Below are positions 17,150 to 24,115 of a stretch of 62,624 bases of DNA, in pieces. Where the stretch lies: the NCBI GenBank assembly GCA_900620265.3, contig UYNY03000054.1, forward strand, positions 1 through 62,624. The letters run 5' to 3'. The notes beneath the pieces were generated by a model, which saw nothing but the letters and a program-made list of their open reading frames with translations, was not told where the DNA came from and did no database searches. The translations under genes were made by a program, and so were the position numbers. The DNA comes from Nitrosopumilaceae archaeon (GTDB taxonomy: Archaea; Thermoproteota; Nitrososphaeria; Nitrososphaerales; Nitrosopumilaceae). Within the stretch, counting starts at the first letter, position 1. The number at the start of each line of letters is the position of its first letter.

Positions 17150-17485
17150 CTAGGCTGATCTCCCTGTACCTGCCGTCTCTGGACATTCCTTCCACACCGC
17201 CACCTTGTCAAGCGTGTCCGAATAGACGCTGTCCTTCCGGAGGAATATCTTTGTGAGCCTCTCAAACTCGGCACCTAGGGCCACGGCGGTCCTGTTGTTC
17301 CTGCGTATCTCATCTAGGATGTCATAGAACGTCTTTGGTTTCTTGGGGTCCCTACCCCCGGGGCCCCTCCTAGCCATACCTGCCGTCTCGTCTAGTACCG
17401 CCGCAGGTGGTGCCGAGCCCCGCATATCCGGCCCTTTCATGCCCGGGCCGCAGATGGCTGGCAAATATGCCTTGCTCGGATCCAC
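17150..17485 (-). pseudogene. N-terminal remnant of a type ISP-like restriction/helicase gene
   Basis: The C-terminal part reads FYDILDEIRRNN, GAEFERLTKIFLRKDSVYSD and VAVWKECPE, matching the start of large type ISP restriction-modification or helicase-nuclease proteins (GxxFExLxKxFLxxDPxY then VWxWxEWP). The frame stops at 17150. A neighbouring frame continues RDGRYREISLVTVQKNVYSD before another stop, so it is frameshifted and truncated. No helicase or methylase part remains. It is a fossil of a defence gene inside the element. The true start is uncertain; an ATG at 17377 is also possible. Confidence 0.55.
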
Positions 17486-17520
17486 GGCCCGGGATCCGCA
17501 GAAACAGGTACTAGACTAGG

Positions 17521-17541
17521 AAAAAAAAAAAGGGGGGGGGG
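17521..17541 (-). terminator. Poly-C/poly-T run downstream of AbrB gene
   Basis: On the minus strand ten Cs are followed by eleven Ts directly after the AbrB stop codon at 17547. Oligo-T runs terminate archaeal transcription. The length of both homopolymers should be treated cautiously because sequencers miscount them. Confidence 0.5.
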
Positions 17542-17546
17542 CAGGC

Positions 17547-17834
17547 TCAGAGGCGGTAGCCGCTGGCCCGGTCCCGCCCCTCTTCCTCTGCCTTTGCGTC
17601 CTCCTCGGCCTTCTGCTCGATGAGGTCGATGGCGTGCCTCTCGGCGGTCTTGGCCTCCCTGTCGGTGATCCCGGGCTTGCCGGGTATGCCGACCAGGACG
17701 CCCCGCCGCTCGGAGAGCACCACCGGCTGCCCCGGCTTGATCTCCATCCGGATCACCAGGGCGGGCGGGATCGTCAGGATGTACGACGGCTTCCGCCACT
17801 GCAGGACGCGGGTGTACGACTTCTTTGGGTCCAT
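17547..17834 (-). CDS. AbrB/SpoVT-type DNA-binding regulator
   Basis: 95 residues. The swapped-hairpin AbrB domain covers about residues 5-52: TRVLQWRKPSYILTIPPALV then MEIKPGQPVVLSERRGVLVG. A Lys/Glu/Ala-rich helical tail follows, probably for oligomerisation. A TATA-like box (minus-strand CTTTTATGC, about 17856-17864) lies about 25-30 nt before the ATG, and a perfect 10-bp palindrome sits just upstream of that box. Autoregulation of itself, or of the element, is the likely role. In mobile elements such proteins are often antitoxins or maintenance regulators; no toxin gene adjoins it. Confidence 0.8.
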   Translation of the reverse strand: MDPKKSYTRVLQWRKPSYILTIPPALVIRMEIKPGQPVVLSERRGVLVGIPGKPGITDREAKTAERHAIDLIEQKAEEDAKAEEEGRDRASGYRL

Positions 17835-17880
17835 GACCCCAAGATCCCGTCTGCATAAAAGGGGGTATTACAGGCATGTC

Positions 17881-17901
17881 AGGCAGTCATAATGACTGCC
17901 T
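17881..17901. promoter_or_regulatory. Palindromic operator candidate upstream of abrB
   Basis: AGGCAGTCAT, one A, then ATGACTGCCT form a perfect 10-bp inverted repeat about 17 bp upstream of the TATA-like box of the AbrB gene. A half-site TTGACTGCCTG recurs near 17950. The position suits binding by the AbrB dimer or tetramer. Confidence 0.6.
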
Positions 17902-18230
17902 ATTTGGGCACCATAGGGGATGACCCCCTTACTGCAGCTAGAACAACTACATTGACTGCCTGTCCCGAAAATCCACGCCTGAGAGATCCTATGTATCTTC
18001 CCGCATTACTTCATAATAACCAACGACGGGGACCAGCTTTCGAAAAGAAAAACCAAACATATCCGGAGGATCCGTACCCCTGGCGCTCTCGGGCCTCCTA
18101 CCGGCCCGGACACCCGATCCCTCTCAAAACCCGGCCCGTGTTTTGAATTTCCCAGGCTGTGACCCGTCCCGGACGGGAGACGTTCCCTTGCGCAGATCAC
18201 CACCGGGACCGGCACACCCGTCTCTCGCCG
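17902..18230. other. Gene-free stretch downstream of the operator
   Basis: No convincing gene is seen on either strand. An 84-codon plus-strand frame (17892-18146) has unusual composition and no promoter. The segment is AT-richer to about 18060 and then GC-rich, leading into the repeat module. Confidence 0.5.
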
Positions 18231-18436
18231 GCGGGCCCTCTCGGCCCGCTTGTCGCCCCCCGCCATGTCGGCCCGGCCTCCAGCCGGGCTTTGCGCCAGC
18301 AGGCTCTTGACAGTCGGCGTCTTGGCTTGGCGTCTTGGCTTGGCGTCTTGGCTTGGCGTCTTGGCTTGGCGTCTTGGCTTGGCGTCCCCCCCGGCTCTCG
18401 GCTGGTTCCTGACGTGGTGTCTGTCCGGCAGGCCCC
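18231..18436. repeat. Double-hairpin/13-bp-array module, copy 1
   Basis: Order: hairpin GCGGGCC/GGCCCGC (18231-18249), a C-rich spacer, hairpin GCCCGGC/GCCGGGC ending in TTTG (18271-18292), five tandem copies of GTCTTGGCTTGGC (18319-18383), then GGCTGGTTCCTGACGTGGTG and CCGGCAGGCCCC (18400-18436). The same order occurs at 59331-59513 and partly at 62471-62624. Confidence 0.85.
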
Positions 18437-18500
18437 CTCTCGGCTTGACGGCTCGGCTTGACGGCCCCGGCTTGACGGCTCGGCGCCTCCGCCCCCATGG

Positions 18501-18621
18501 CATCCGCCCTGTTCCCGTATCAGTTACCGGCTTCAGGTCGGCCCCCAGAGCGCCCCCGGACATACGGCAGGCGCCTCTCCCCGGAGATACCGCCCCTAGG
18601 ATCAACACCAAAGCCACCAAA
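18501..18621. repeat. Dispersed repeat F, copy 1
   Basis: About 120 bp from CATCCGCCCTGTTCCCGTAT to ATCAACACCAAAGCCACCAA. It is similar in order and sequence to 59805-59930. Both copies follow a GCTTGACGGCTCGGCGCC motif and the double-hairpin module. The reading frames differ between copies, so it looks non-coding. Confidence 0.7.
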
Positions 18622-18795
18622 CGACCTCCGACGAGCCCCGGCCTCTGTGCTCCGGACGAGGACTACAATGGACGGTCCGGGTAGGACGACCGCAACCCGG
18701 CAGGCTATCCCGTACACGACACGGCCCACCATGGGGTCCAGAACGGCCCAATCCGGAGCGGCATAAAAGGGCCCCTCCGGGTGAGAGTCGCCCCC

Positions 18796-18880
18796 CTCTA
18801 ATCGGCAACTGTTGCCGGTTATCAGAGTGTCAATACACCTCTAATCGGCAACTGTTGCCGGTTATCGGAGTGTCCCTACC
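18796..18880. repeat. Paired 43-bp repeats with internal palindrome (partition-site candidate)
   Basis: Two direct copies (18796 and 18839) of CTCTAATCGGCAACTGTTGC followed by CGGTTATC and GAGTGTC. Each holds the perfect palindrome CGGCAAC-T-GTTGCCG. A looser relative (GATTACCGGCACCGG) follows near 18910. They lie about 330 bp upstream of the ParM-like gene with no gene between. Type II partition systems usually place centromere repeats upstream of parM; that role here is inference. Confidence 0.6.
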
Positions 18881-19211
18881 AGATACGTGGTAATTGCACG
18901 CCTCTGACTGATTACCGGCACCGGATGGGGGAGGGGGGTTGAGGGGGCGCCGGGGACGCGGAGGCCCCTCCATCTAGGGGGCAGCGCCGGGTCCCGCCCG
19001 GCATGGGGGCGCCCCCCGACCGGGACGACCGGATCTCATCCAGGGCAGCCCGTACCACCCGGTCCCGGCATCCTCCGGGATCCCGTCGGGCCCCCGGGGC
19101 GGTAACGGGCGGCGGGGAGGCCCTCCGGGTGATGGGGGAGATACGGGGATCTGTAATGGCCCGGATCACGCCGGCGAAAGGGGCCTTTTATGTAATCCAA
19201 TCTTGGGGGTC

Positions 19212-20039
19212 ATGGTAAGGATCGGCCTCGACATCGGGACGGGCTTTGTAAAGTGTGTCACCGACAGCCACCGGTTCAGGTTCCCCACCCTCTACGTGAG
19301 GCGCCACCACGGCGAGTGGACAAAGGGGACGTCCGAGGCCGTCGGCCAGAGGGCCCTTGCCATGCTCGAGGCGCCGGGCGCCGCCGCGTTCGCCCCGATA
19401 CTCCGGGGGCGGCCCGACGAGCAGTACGGCAGGCAGGTCGAGATGCTCATCTCCGAGGCCATCGGGATGGCGCTCGCCGGCGAGGGGCGCAAGGCCGACT
19501 CTGCAGAGGCAAGCGTGGTGGCCGGCCTCCCCTACTATGCCGCAGAGTACAGGGACCAGGTGCTAAAGCACGTCAGGCGCGCATCCAAGATCAAAAAGTG
19601 CGAGGTCGTCGCCCAGGCCGCCGGCACCCTGGTATCCATGGACCTGAGGAGCGGGATCGTCGTGTCAATGGGGCAGGGGACCACCGAGATCATCGCGATC
19701 GATGGCGAGCAGGTCATCGACGGCGAGAGCTCGAGGTGGGCGTCGGACTTTATCACCCGCAAGATCTCAAAGTTTGCACACCTTGATACCGAGGCCCTGA
19801 AGGCGCGGGCCGCCACCTGCAAAAAATACGCAAAGGTGCTTGCCGGGAACCTGGGCCGCGAGGTCCGCGAGATGTCGGCCCGGCACGGCGACTCTTACGG
19901 GCTGGTGCTCTCAGGCGGCGGGATCCTCATCCCGGGGGTGCTTGACAGCCTGAGGGAGGCCCTCGGGGACCTCCGGACCACGGTGCCCGGGGACCCGGTC
20001 ATGAGCAACGCCGTCGGCCTGCACAGGCTGGCCCGCTAG
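19212..20039 (+). CDS. ParM-like actin-family ATPase
   Basis: 275 residues. Actin-superfamily motifs: phosphate-1 loop IGLDIGTGFVK (start), phosphate-2 loop VVSMGQGTTEIIAID (about 150-165) and adenosine loop GLVLSGGGILIPG (about 235-248). Size and divergence fit plasmid-segregation ParM or archaeal Ta0583-like proteins, which polymerise and push DNA copies apart. The ATG at 19212 is chosen because a TATA-like box (TTTTATGTA, about 19184-19192) lies 20-28 nt before it. Upstream palindromic repeats may be the centromere. No small ParR-like adaptor is obvious; the next gene is Mini-A. Confidence 0.8.
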   Translation: MVRIGLDIGTGFVKCVTDSHRFRFPTLYVRRHHGEWTKGTSEAVGQRALAMLEAPGAAAFAPILRGRPDEQYGRQVEMLISEAIGMALAGEGRKADSAEASVVAGLPYYAAEYRDQVLKHVRRASKIKKCEVVAQAAGTLVSMDLRSGIVVSMGQGTTEIIAIDGEQVIDGESSRWASDFITRKISKFAHLDTEALKARAATCKKYAKVLAGNLGREVREMSARHGDSYGLVLSGGGILIPGVLDSLREALGDLRTTVPGDPVMSNAVGLHRLAR

Positions 20040-20081
20040 GCGATCCGAACCGTTATAAGGAAAGTACCGGAATATACGGTA

Positions 20082-20957
20082 ATGGTCAAGTTCAGGTACG
20101 GGTTCGGGGCCTCCTTCCACGGCTCCAGCAAGGCCCTGCTGGGCGAGATGATCCCGATAGTCGAGGACTATCACGGGAGGGGATACACGCTGACCGTCCG
20201 GCAGCTCTACTACCAGCTGGTGTCCCGCAACGTCGTCTCCAACTCGCTCCCCTCGTACAAGAGGGTCTCGAACATGCTGCTCAAGGCCCGGATGAAGGGG
20301 CTGGTGGACTGGGACGCCATAGAGGACCGGGGCCGGAAGCGCCGGATGCCCGGCGAGTACGAGTCCATGGCCGAGTTCGTGGAGGCCATCAAGGGGGCGT
20401 ACCGCCGGTGCCGCTGGGACGGCCAGAAGCACTATCTGGAGGTGATGGTCGAAAAGGAGGCGCTGGCGGGGGTGCTGGAGGACGTGGCCGTCAAGTACCA
20501 CGTCTCCCTGGCGGCCAACAAGGGGTACACGTCGGCCAGCGCCATGCACGACGTGGCCGGGCGGATGAGGTACCAGACCAACAGGGGCATAAAGTGCCAC
20601 ATCCTGTACCTCGGGGACCACGACCCGAGCGGGATGGACATGGTCCGGGACATCAAGGACAGGCTGTCCCAGTTCTGGGCGTTTCCAAAGGTGGAGAGGA
20701 TCGCGCTCAACATGGACCAGATAAGGGAGCACGACCTGCCCCCCAACCCGGCAAAGAAGACGGATCCGCGCTCCCGCAAGTACGCCGCCAAGTACGGCGG
20801 GGACTCGTGGGAGCTTGACGCCCTGGATCCCGCGATCCTGGAGGACATGCTGGAGAAGGCCATCCTCAGGCACCTTGACGTAAAGGCGTACATGGCCGTC
20901 GTCAAGCAGGAGGCTGAGGACACGAAGAGGCTGGAAGGGATTGCCACCGGCGCATGA
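20082..20957 (+). CDS. Mini-A protein (TopoVIA/Spo11-like, Toprim)
   Basis: 291 residues. A winged-helix part has LTVRQLYYQLVSRNVV with Tyr43-Tyr44 where topoisomerase VI-A and Spo11 carry the catalytic tyrosine. A Toprim domain follows with Glu124 (EVMVEKEAL) and Asp179/Asp181 (LYLGDHDPSGMDM), the metal-binding acids. It is shorter than TopoVI-A and no B subunit is adjacent, matching the Mini-A proteins reported from mobile elements. All key residues are present, so DNA cleavage is plausible. Its own promoter (GTTATAAGG, about 20052) and a small inverted repeat TACCG/CGGTA (20068-20084) precede the ATG. Confidence 0.8.
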   Translation: MVKFRYGFGASFHGSSKALLGEMIPIVEDYHGRGYTLTVRQLYYQLVSRNVVSNSLPSYKRVSNMLLKARMKGLVDWDAIEDRGRKRRMPGEYESMAEFVEAIKGAYRRCRWDGQKHYLEVMVEKEALAGVLEDVAVKYHVSLAANKGYTSASAMHDVAGRMRYQTNRGIKCHILYLGDHDPSGMDMVRDIKDRLSQFWAFPKVERIALNMDQIREHDLPPNPAKKTDPRSRKYAAKYGGDSWELDALDPAILEDMLEKAILRHLDVKAYMAVVKQEAEDTKRLEGIATGA

Positions 20958-20981
20958 TGCCTCCCGCGGGCCCGGATATCC

Positions 20982-21110
20982 GGTACTAGTCCCAGAACCG
21001 GGCCGTGCCGGGCACGGTGGGGACGGCCTGACGGGGGCGCGGGAACCACGGGCGGCCCGGGGCATCCAGCAGGCCGTGCGGGGAGGCAGTCCGGGATTGG
21101 GACTAGTACC
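20982..21110. repeat. 13-bp inverted repeat enclosing 103 bp
   Basis: GGTACTAGTCCCA (20982-20994) and its exact complement TGGGACTAGTACC (21098-21110) flank a GC-rich, gene-free segment between Mini-A and the ART-like gene. Shorter CTAGTCC motifs recur near 21160 and 22236. It could be a structured RNA, a recombination site or a small relic insertion; no transposase lies inside. Confidence 0.6.
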
Positions 21111-21188
21111 ATCTTCCGAGAGCCCCGTGGAGGCAGCTCTGGCCAGTTTTCCGGTTCTAGTCCACAAATCCGGCAGGGGGGTGGGGTC

Positions 21189-22067
21189 GTGGTCCTAGAC
21201 TCCACACCCATTCCGATCCACATGGGTGAAGCGCTGGTTGGACGCGCCCTCCCGGATGCTTACAGGGATGTTCTGCTTGGGCACAGGCAGCGGCTCCGGA
21301 GCACACTACAGGATCTCGGCTCGGGGCCGGTCGGCAGGATGATTGACGACAAGTTTCAGAGGTTTGGCCCGACGGCAGCGGCAGACAGGATCCGGCAATC
21401 ACTGATCCCGTCCAAGGTCGTGTTCTCACACATCTCCCCGGTAGTCAGGTGGTCGGATCTTGGCATGTACGAGGAGGCGCTTGCCATCGCGAGGCGCCAC
21501 AGCCGCGCCCTACGGAGGCTGGATGACGACCTGGCGGGGCGTGACAGGTGGATCATGGGGTACATGAAAAGGCACCCGCGCCTCTACAGGGGGATTGATC
21601 TAGCGGAGTTTGAGACCGTGGTCCGGCTGCGCGGAGCCTTTGGCTTCCACAACAGGTTGGGGTATGCAGCTAGAACGGACTTTGCATCGTTCACAATAGA
21701 TGCTGGAATCGCCACGGTGTTTGCGGTCAAAAGGACCCCGCCGGGACTGGTCGTGGAGGTCGACGTATCGGACGTGGATCTATCCGGATATGAGGCGGCT
21801 GGTTATCAGGCTAGGAATTCAGTCCGTGTGACGCGGGGTGGGAGGGGCATATTCAACCCATATGAGGGGTTCGGCGGTAGCGTGTCGGGCCTTCTAGTAC
21901 GGGAGGCTGAGATCCGCGCTAGGGCCGGTTCAAGGCCTCCTGTCCGGTCCGTGGGGGCCCTTGGATCCGCCTCCAAATTCAAGAGCCGGCTGGCAAGGGC
22001 GGTGGCCATTCTGGAGGGCATCCAGGGCAGCAAGATAACAATTAAGTACGTGGGGGACAGGCCATGA
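21189..22067 (+). CDS. ADP-ribosyltransferase-like protein (R-S-E type), putative toxin or effector
   Basis: 292 residues (GTG 21189; an in-frame ATG at 21222 is also possible). The C-terminal half has the R-S-E layout of mono-ADP-ribosyltransferases: Arg134 in RLYRGID, Ser167-Phe-Thr169 in FASFTIDAGIATVFA, and Glu239-Ala-Glu241 in LVREAEIRA; ExE usually marks arginine modifiers. No signal peptide is seen, so the target is intracellular or the protein moves with the element. The N-terminal half is alpha-helical and unassigned. A 38-residue protein overlaps its stop codon. Function is inferred from motif spacing only. Confidence 0.6.
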   Translation: MVLDSTPIPIHMGEALVGRALPDAYRDVLLGHRQRLRSTLQDLGSGPVGRMIDDKFQRFGPTAAADRIRQSLIPSKVVFSHISPVVRWSDLGMYEEALAIARRHSRALRRLDDDLAGRDRWIMGYMKRHPRLYRGIDLAEFETVVRLRGAFGFHNRLGYAARTDFASFTIDAGIATVFAVKRTPPGLVVEVDVSDVDLSGYEAAGYQARNSVRVTRGGRGIFNPYEGFGGSVSGLLVREAEIRARAGSRPPVRSVGALGSASKFKSRLARAVAILEGIQGSKITIKYVGDRP

Positions 22068-22180
22068 CCATGGCAGAAAAGTTCACCGCCAACGAGGAGT
22101 GGGCGATCCGGGCCCTGATGAAGGAGTGCGAGTACACCCGGGAGGAGGCCATCATCCGCATGAAATCTGGGATGGCCTAG
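22064..22180 (+). CDS. 38-residue UBA-like microprotein coupled to the ART-like gene
   Basis: Its ATG overlaps the ART-like stop (ATGA). The core EKFTANEEWAIRALMKECEY then TREEAIIRM resembles two 35-residue proteins at 30756 and 31029 (pattern K-[FL]-T-x-x-EE, M, then [ST]R-x-x-AI-x-R). The helix-turn-helix-like spacing recalls UBA folds. Coupling to the ART gene suggests an immunity or regulatory role, which is inference. Confidence 0.6.
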   Translation: MTMAEKFTANEEWAIRALMKECEYTREEAIIRMKSGMA

Positions 22181-22238
22181 GAGGCCGAATTCGCCGACGG
22201 GTTGGGGCCCCTGTATTGGTGTTTGTTATTGCGAGGTT

Positions 22239-23654
22239 CTAGTCCTTGGCCTGCCGGCTGATCATACCCAGCAGGTTGTTTATCGTCTCCTGCTGGCGGG
22301 CGTTGGCCTCCTCGAGCTTTTTGATTCTAGAGTCCACGTCGCCCCCCGGGGCCGGTCCCGCCGCGCCCTTGGGCGCGGCCCTTCTTGCCGGCGCCCGGGC
22401 GCGCCTCCTCGGCTCCCTCTCCATGGGGTGGCAGGCCCCCTCCATGCTCTCCCCGCACTTGGTGCACGCCCCCCTGTCGGCCGTGTTCACCATCGCGCAC
22501 TTGGGGCACTGGCGCGCCAGCAGTATGGCGGACCTTCGCTTGCCGCCGCGCATCCCGTGCAGCCTCAGGACCGCGTCCTCCTGGTCGGAGCTGGCAAGGT
22601 GCTCGTAGACACTTATCATGTTGGACGACCTTGACCAGTTGCCGTAGATCTTTGCCACGTTGCCCATGATCTTGCTGTACTCCGTGAGCGCCGTGTGCCG
22701 GAACAGGTACGGCCAGATCCTCTTCCTTATGCCGGCCCGCTTTTGCGCCGACTTTATCAGGTAGGCAAACGCGTTGTAGTGCATGACCCCCTCCCCGTTC
22801 CTCTCGTGGAACAGGAACGACTCCGGGTCGTCGGCGCGCGGGTGCCCGGCGAGCCACTCGCGCAGGGGACCGTGGCTCGACACCAGGGTGAGCGACTTTG
22901 GGCCCGTCTTGCCGGTGGTGGTGACCTTTGCGAACCCGTCGTGCAGCTCGACGCCGCCCACCCGGATGGACAGGATCTCCCCCGGCCGGTATGCCCCCTC
23001 GATCAGCATGAATATCAGCGCCACGTTGCGCCTTACCTGCCTCCCCCCGTCCTTTACGGCCTGGACGAGCCGCAGCATCTCGTCCTCGGTCAGCAGGTCG
23101 ATCGACTGTACCTTGCTGTGACGCTCCCGGAACGAGCCCGGTGTTATCCATGACACCATCGGGTCGTAGCTGCCGCCGCGCGACCTGTTGGGCACCTCGT
23201 CGTGCATTGCAAAGTGGTAAAAGCGCTTGAGGCACGTCAGCAGCTCCTTCTTTACGCTGTTCGCGTACCCGGAGTCGGCTATGGCCCTGTGTACGTCCTC
23301 GATGTCCGCCCGCGTCCACGACGTCACGGGCTTGCCGCAGATCCCGAGTATCTTTGCGATCCCGGTCGCGTAGCTTGATATCCTGCCGTACGAGCTGTTG
23401 TTCATGCGCAGCCGGTCAAGATACCTGCGCGCGATCTCGTGGTTCTGCCCCGGGTGTTTCTCGGCGATCCTCCGGAGCTCGAGCCCGGTGCGGTACCTTG
23501 ACTTGTGGATGTCGTCCCTCACGCCCCTTAACTTCGGGTCGTATTTAAAGGGGGTCTTCAGTCCCGCGGCGCAGGCGCCGGGCCTTGTCGCGCGCCTCAA
23601 CGCGCCTCCTCCCAGTGTCTTCCGCACGTTTTCGAATATCGCTTGAAAAAACAA
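22239..23654 (-). CDS. Tyrosine recombinase/integrase with zinc ribbon
   Basis: 471 residues from a TTG. Order: SAM-like core-binding domain (about 70-180), catalytic domain (about 190-390), zinc ribbon (CPKCAM, CTKCGE), basic low-complexity linker and a C-terminal coiled coil. Catalytic residues visible: Arg in AYRPGEIL, Lys in TTTGKTGPK, His-x-x-Arg region YLFRHTALTEY, then NWSRSSNMISVYEHL with the Tyr nucleophile. It integrates or excises the element; it is read toward the element interior and its 5' end is 66 bp from the right att copy. A TTCGAATATCGCT motif repeats beside its start. Confidence 0.9.
   Translation of the reverse strand: MFFQAIFENVRKTLGGGALRRATRPGACAAGLKTPFKYDPKLRGVRDDIHKSRYRTGLELRRIAEKHPGQNHEIARRYLDRLRMNNSSYGRISSYATGIAKILGICGKPVTSWTRADIEDVHRAIADSGYANSVKKELLTCLKRFYHFAMHDEVPNRSRGGSYDPMVSWITPGSFRERHSKVQSIDLLTEDEMLRLVQAVKDGGRQVRRNVALIFMLIEGAYRPGEILSIRVGGVELHDGFAKVTTTGKTGPKSLTLVSSHGPLREWLAGHPRADDPESFLFHERNGEGVMHYNAFAYLIKSAQKRAGIRKRIWPYLFRHTALTEYSKIMGNVAKIYGNWSRSSNMISVYEHLASSDQEDAVLRLHGMRGGKRRSAILLARQCPKCAMVNTADRGACTKCGESMEGACHPMEREPRRRARAPARRAAPKGAAGPAPGGDVDSRIKKLEEANARQQETINNLLGMISRQAKD
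23631..23643 (+). repeat. Extra copy of att-like motif
   Basis: TTCGAATATCGCT here is identical to the first 13 bases of the right att site (23720-23732). It overlaps the integrase start region and may be an arm-type binding site or a footprint of an earlier integration. Confidence 0.45.
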
Positions 23655-23719
23655 TCGACGAAAACGCCGGTGGCGCAGGCACGAAACGGCATGCCTGCAG
23701 GCGTGGATTTCGGGCCGTC

Positions 23720-23739
23720 TTCGAATATCGCTGACTGCA
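23720..23739 (+). repeat. attR candidate
   Basis: TTCGAATATCGCTGACTGCA differs from the tRNA-Gly 3' end at two of 20 positions. Directly to its right lies the promoter of the Rpp21 gene (GGCTTTTATC), so the chromosome resumes immediately. Confidence 0.65.
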
Positions 23740-23773
23740 TATGGCTTTTATCGCGCCCCCGGCGCGGCCCCCC

Positions 23774-24073
23774 ATGGTACGTGGACGCCCCGCCGATGCG
23801 CTAGCCAGGATGACCCGCCTGGTGGAGGGCGCCGTCCGCCTCTCAAGGTCCGAGCCCGCCCTGGCGGCCCGGCACGCCCGGATGGCCCGCGACATCTGCA
23901 CCCGCCAAAAGGTGCGCATGCCGTACCGACTCAGGATGGCCTACTGCAGGAGGTGCAAGTCATTCATCCCGCCCGGCTCCGGCTCCCGCGTCCGGCTCCG
24001 CGGCAGGCCGCGCGGCATACGGGTCACCTGCCTCCTCTGCGGGCACACGCACCGCAAGCTGCTGCCGCGGTGA
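23774..24073 (+). CDS. rnp4: Ribonuclease P protein component 4 (Rpp21/Rpr2)
   Basis: 99 residues. Basic N-terminal helices (RMTRLVEGAVRLSRSEPALA) are followed by a zinc ribbon with Cys pairs CRRCKSFIPPG and CLLCGHTHR, as in archaeal Rpp21. It binds the specificity part of RNase P RNA with Rpp29 in pre-tRNA 5' processing. The ATG at 23774 is chosen because a TATA-like box (GCTTTTAT, 23743-23750) lies 24-31 nt upstream. It is the first core gene after the integrated element. Confidence 0.9.
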   Translation: MVRGRPADALARMTRLVEGAVRLSRSEPALAARHARMARDICTRQKVRMPYRLRMAYCRRCKSFIPPGSGSRVRLRGRPRGIRVTCLLCGHTHRKLLPR

Positions 24074-24115
24074 CCGGGGCGATCCCTATATACCCCCGCC
24101 GCGCGACCGTCCCCC

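Larger units (their letters stand above)
13410..23739. mobile_element. Integrated element in tRNA-Gly (about 10.3 kb)
   Basis: The left boundary is the 3' end of tRNA-Gly and the right boundary is a partial copy of it. The element carries a tyrosine integrase next to the right end, a ParM-like actin with upstream repeats, a Mini-A protein, an ADP-ribosyltransferase-like protein, an AbrB regulator, a decayed transposase, a decayed restriction-helicase fragment, and secreted cargo (HYR protease, cupredoxin). It has long gene-poor stretches and locally lower GC, unlike the flanking core genes nep1 and Rpp21. Plasmid-like maintenance genes suggest an integrative plasmid; no replication initiator was recognised. 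Confidence 0.7.

Noticed and set aside
17892-18146. 84-codon plus-strand frame downstream of the AbrB operator
   Set aside because: No promoter or family features, odd amino-acid composition, and it runs through the operator palindrome.
18124-18620. Long minus-strand frames with SQDAKPRRQAKTP repeats
   Set aside because: They are translations of the 13-bp array; the equivalent region at 59.4 kb is in different frames, so it is not coding.
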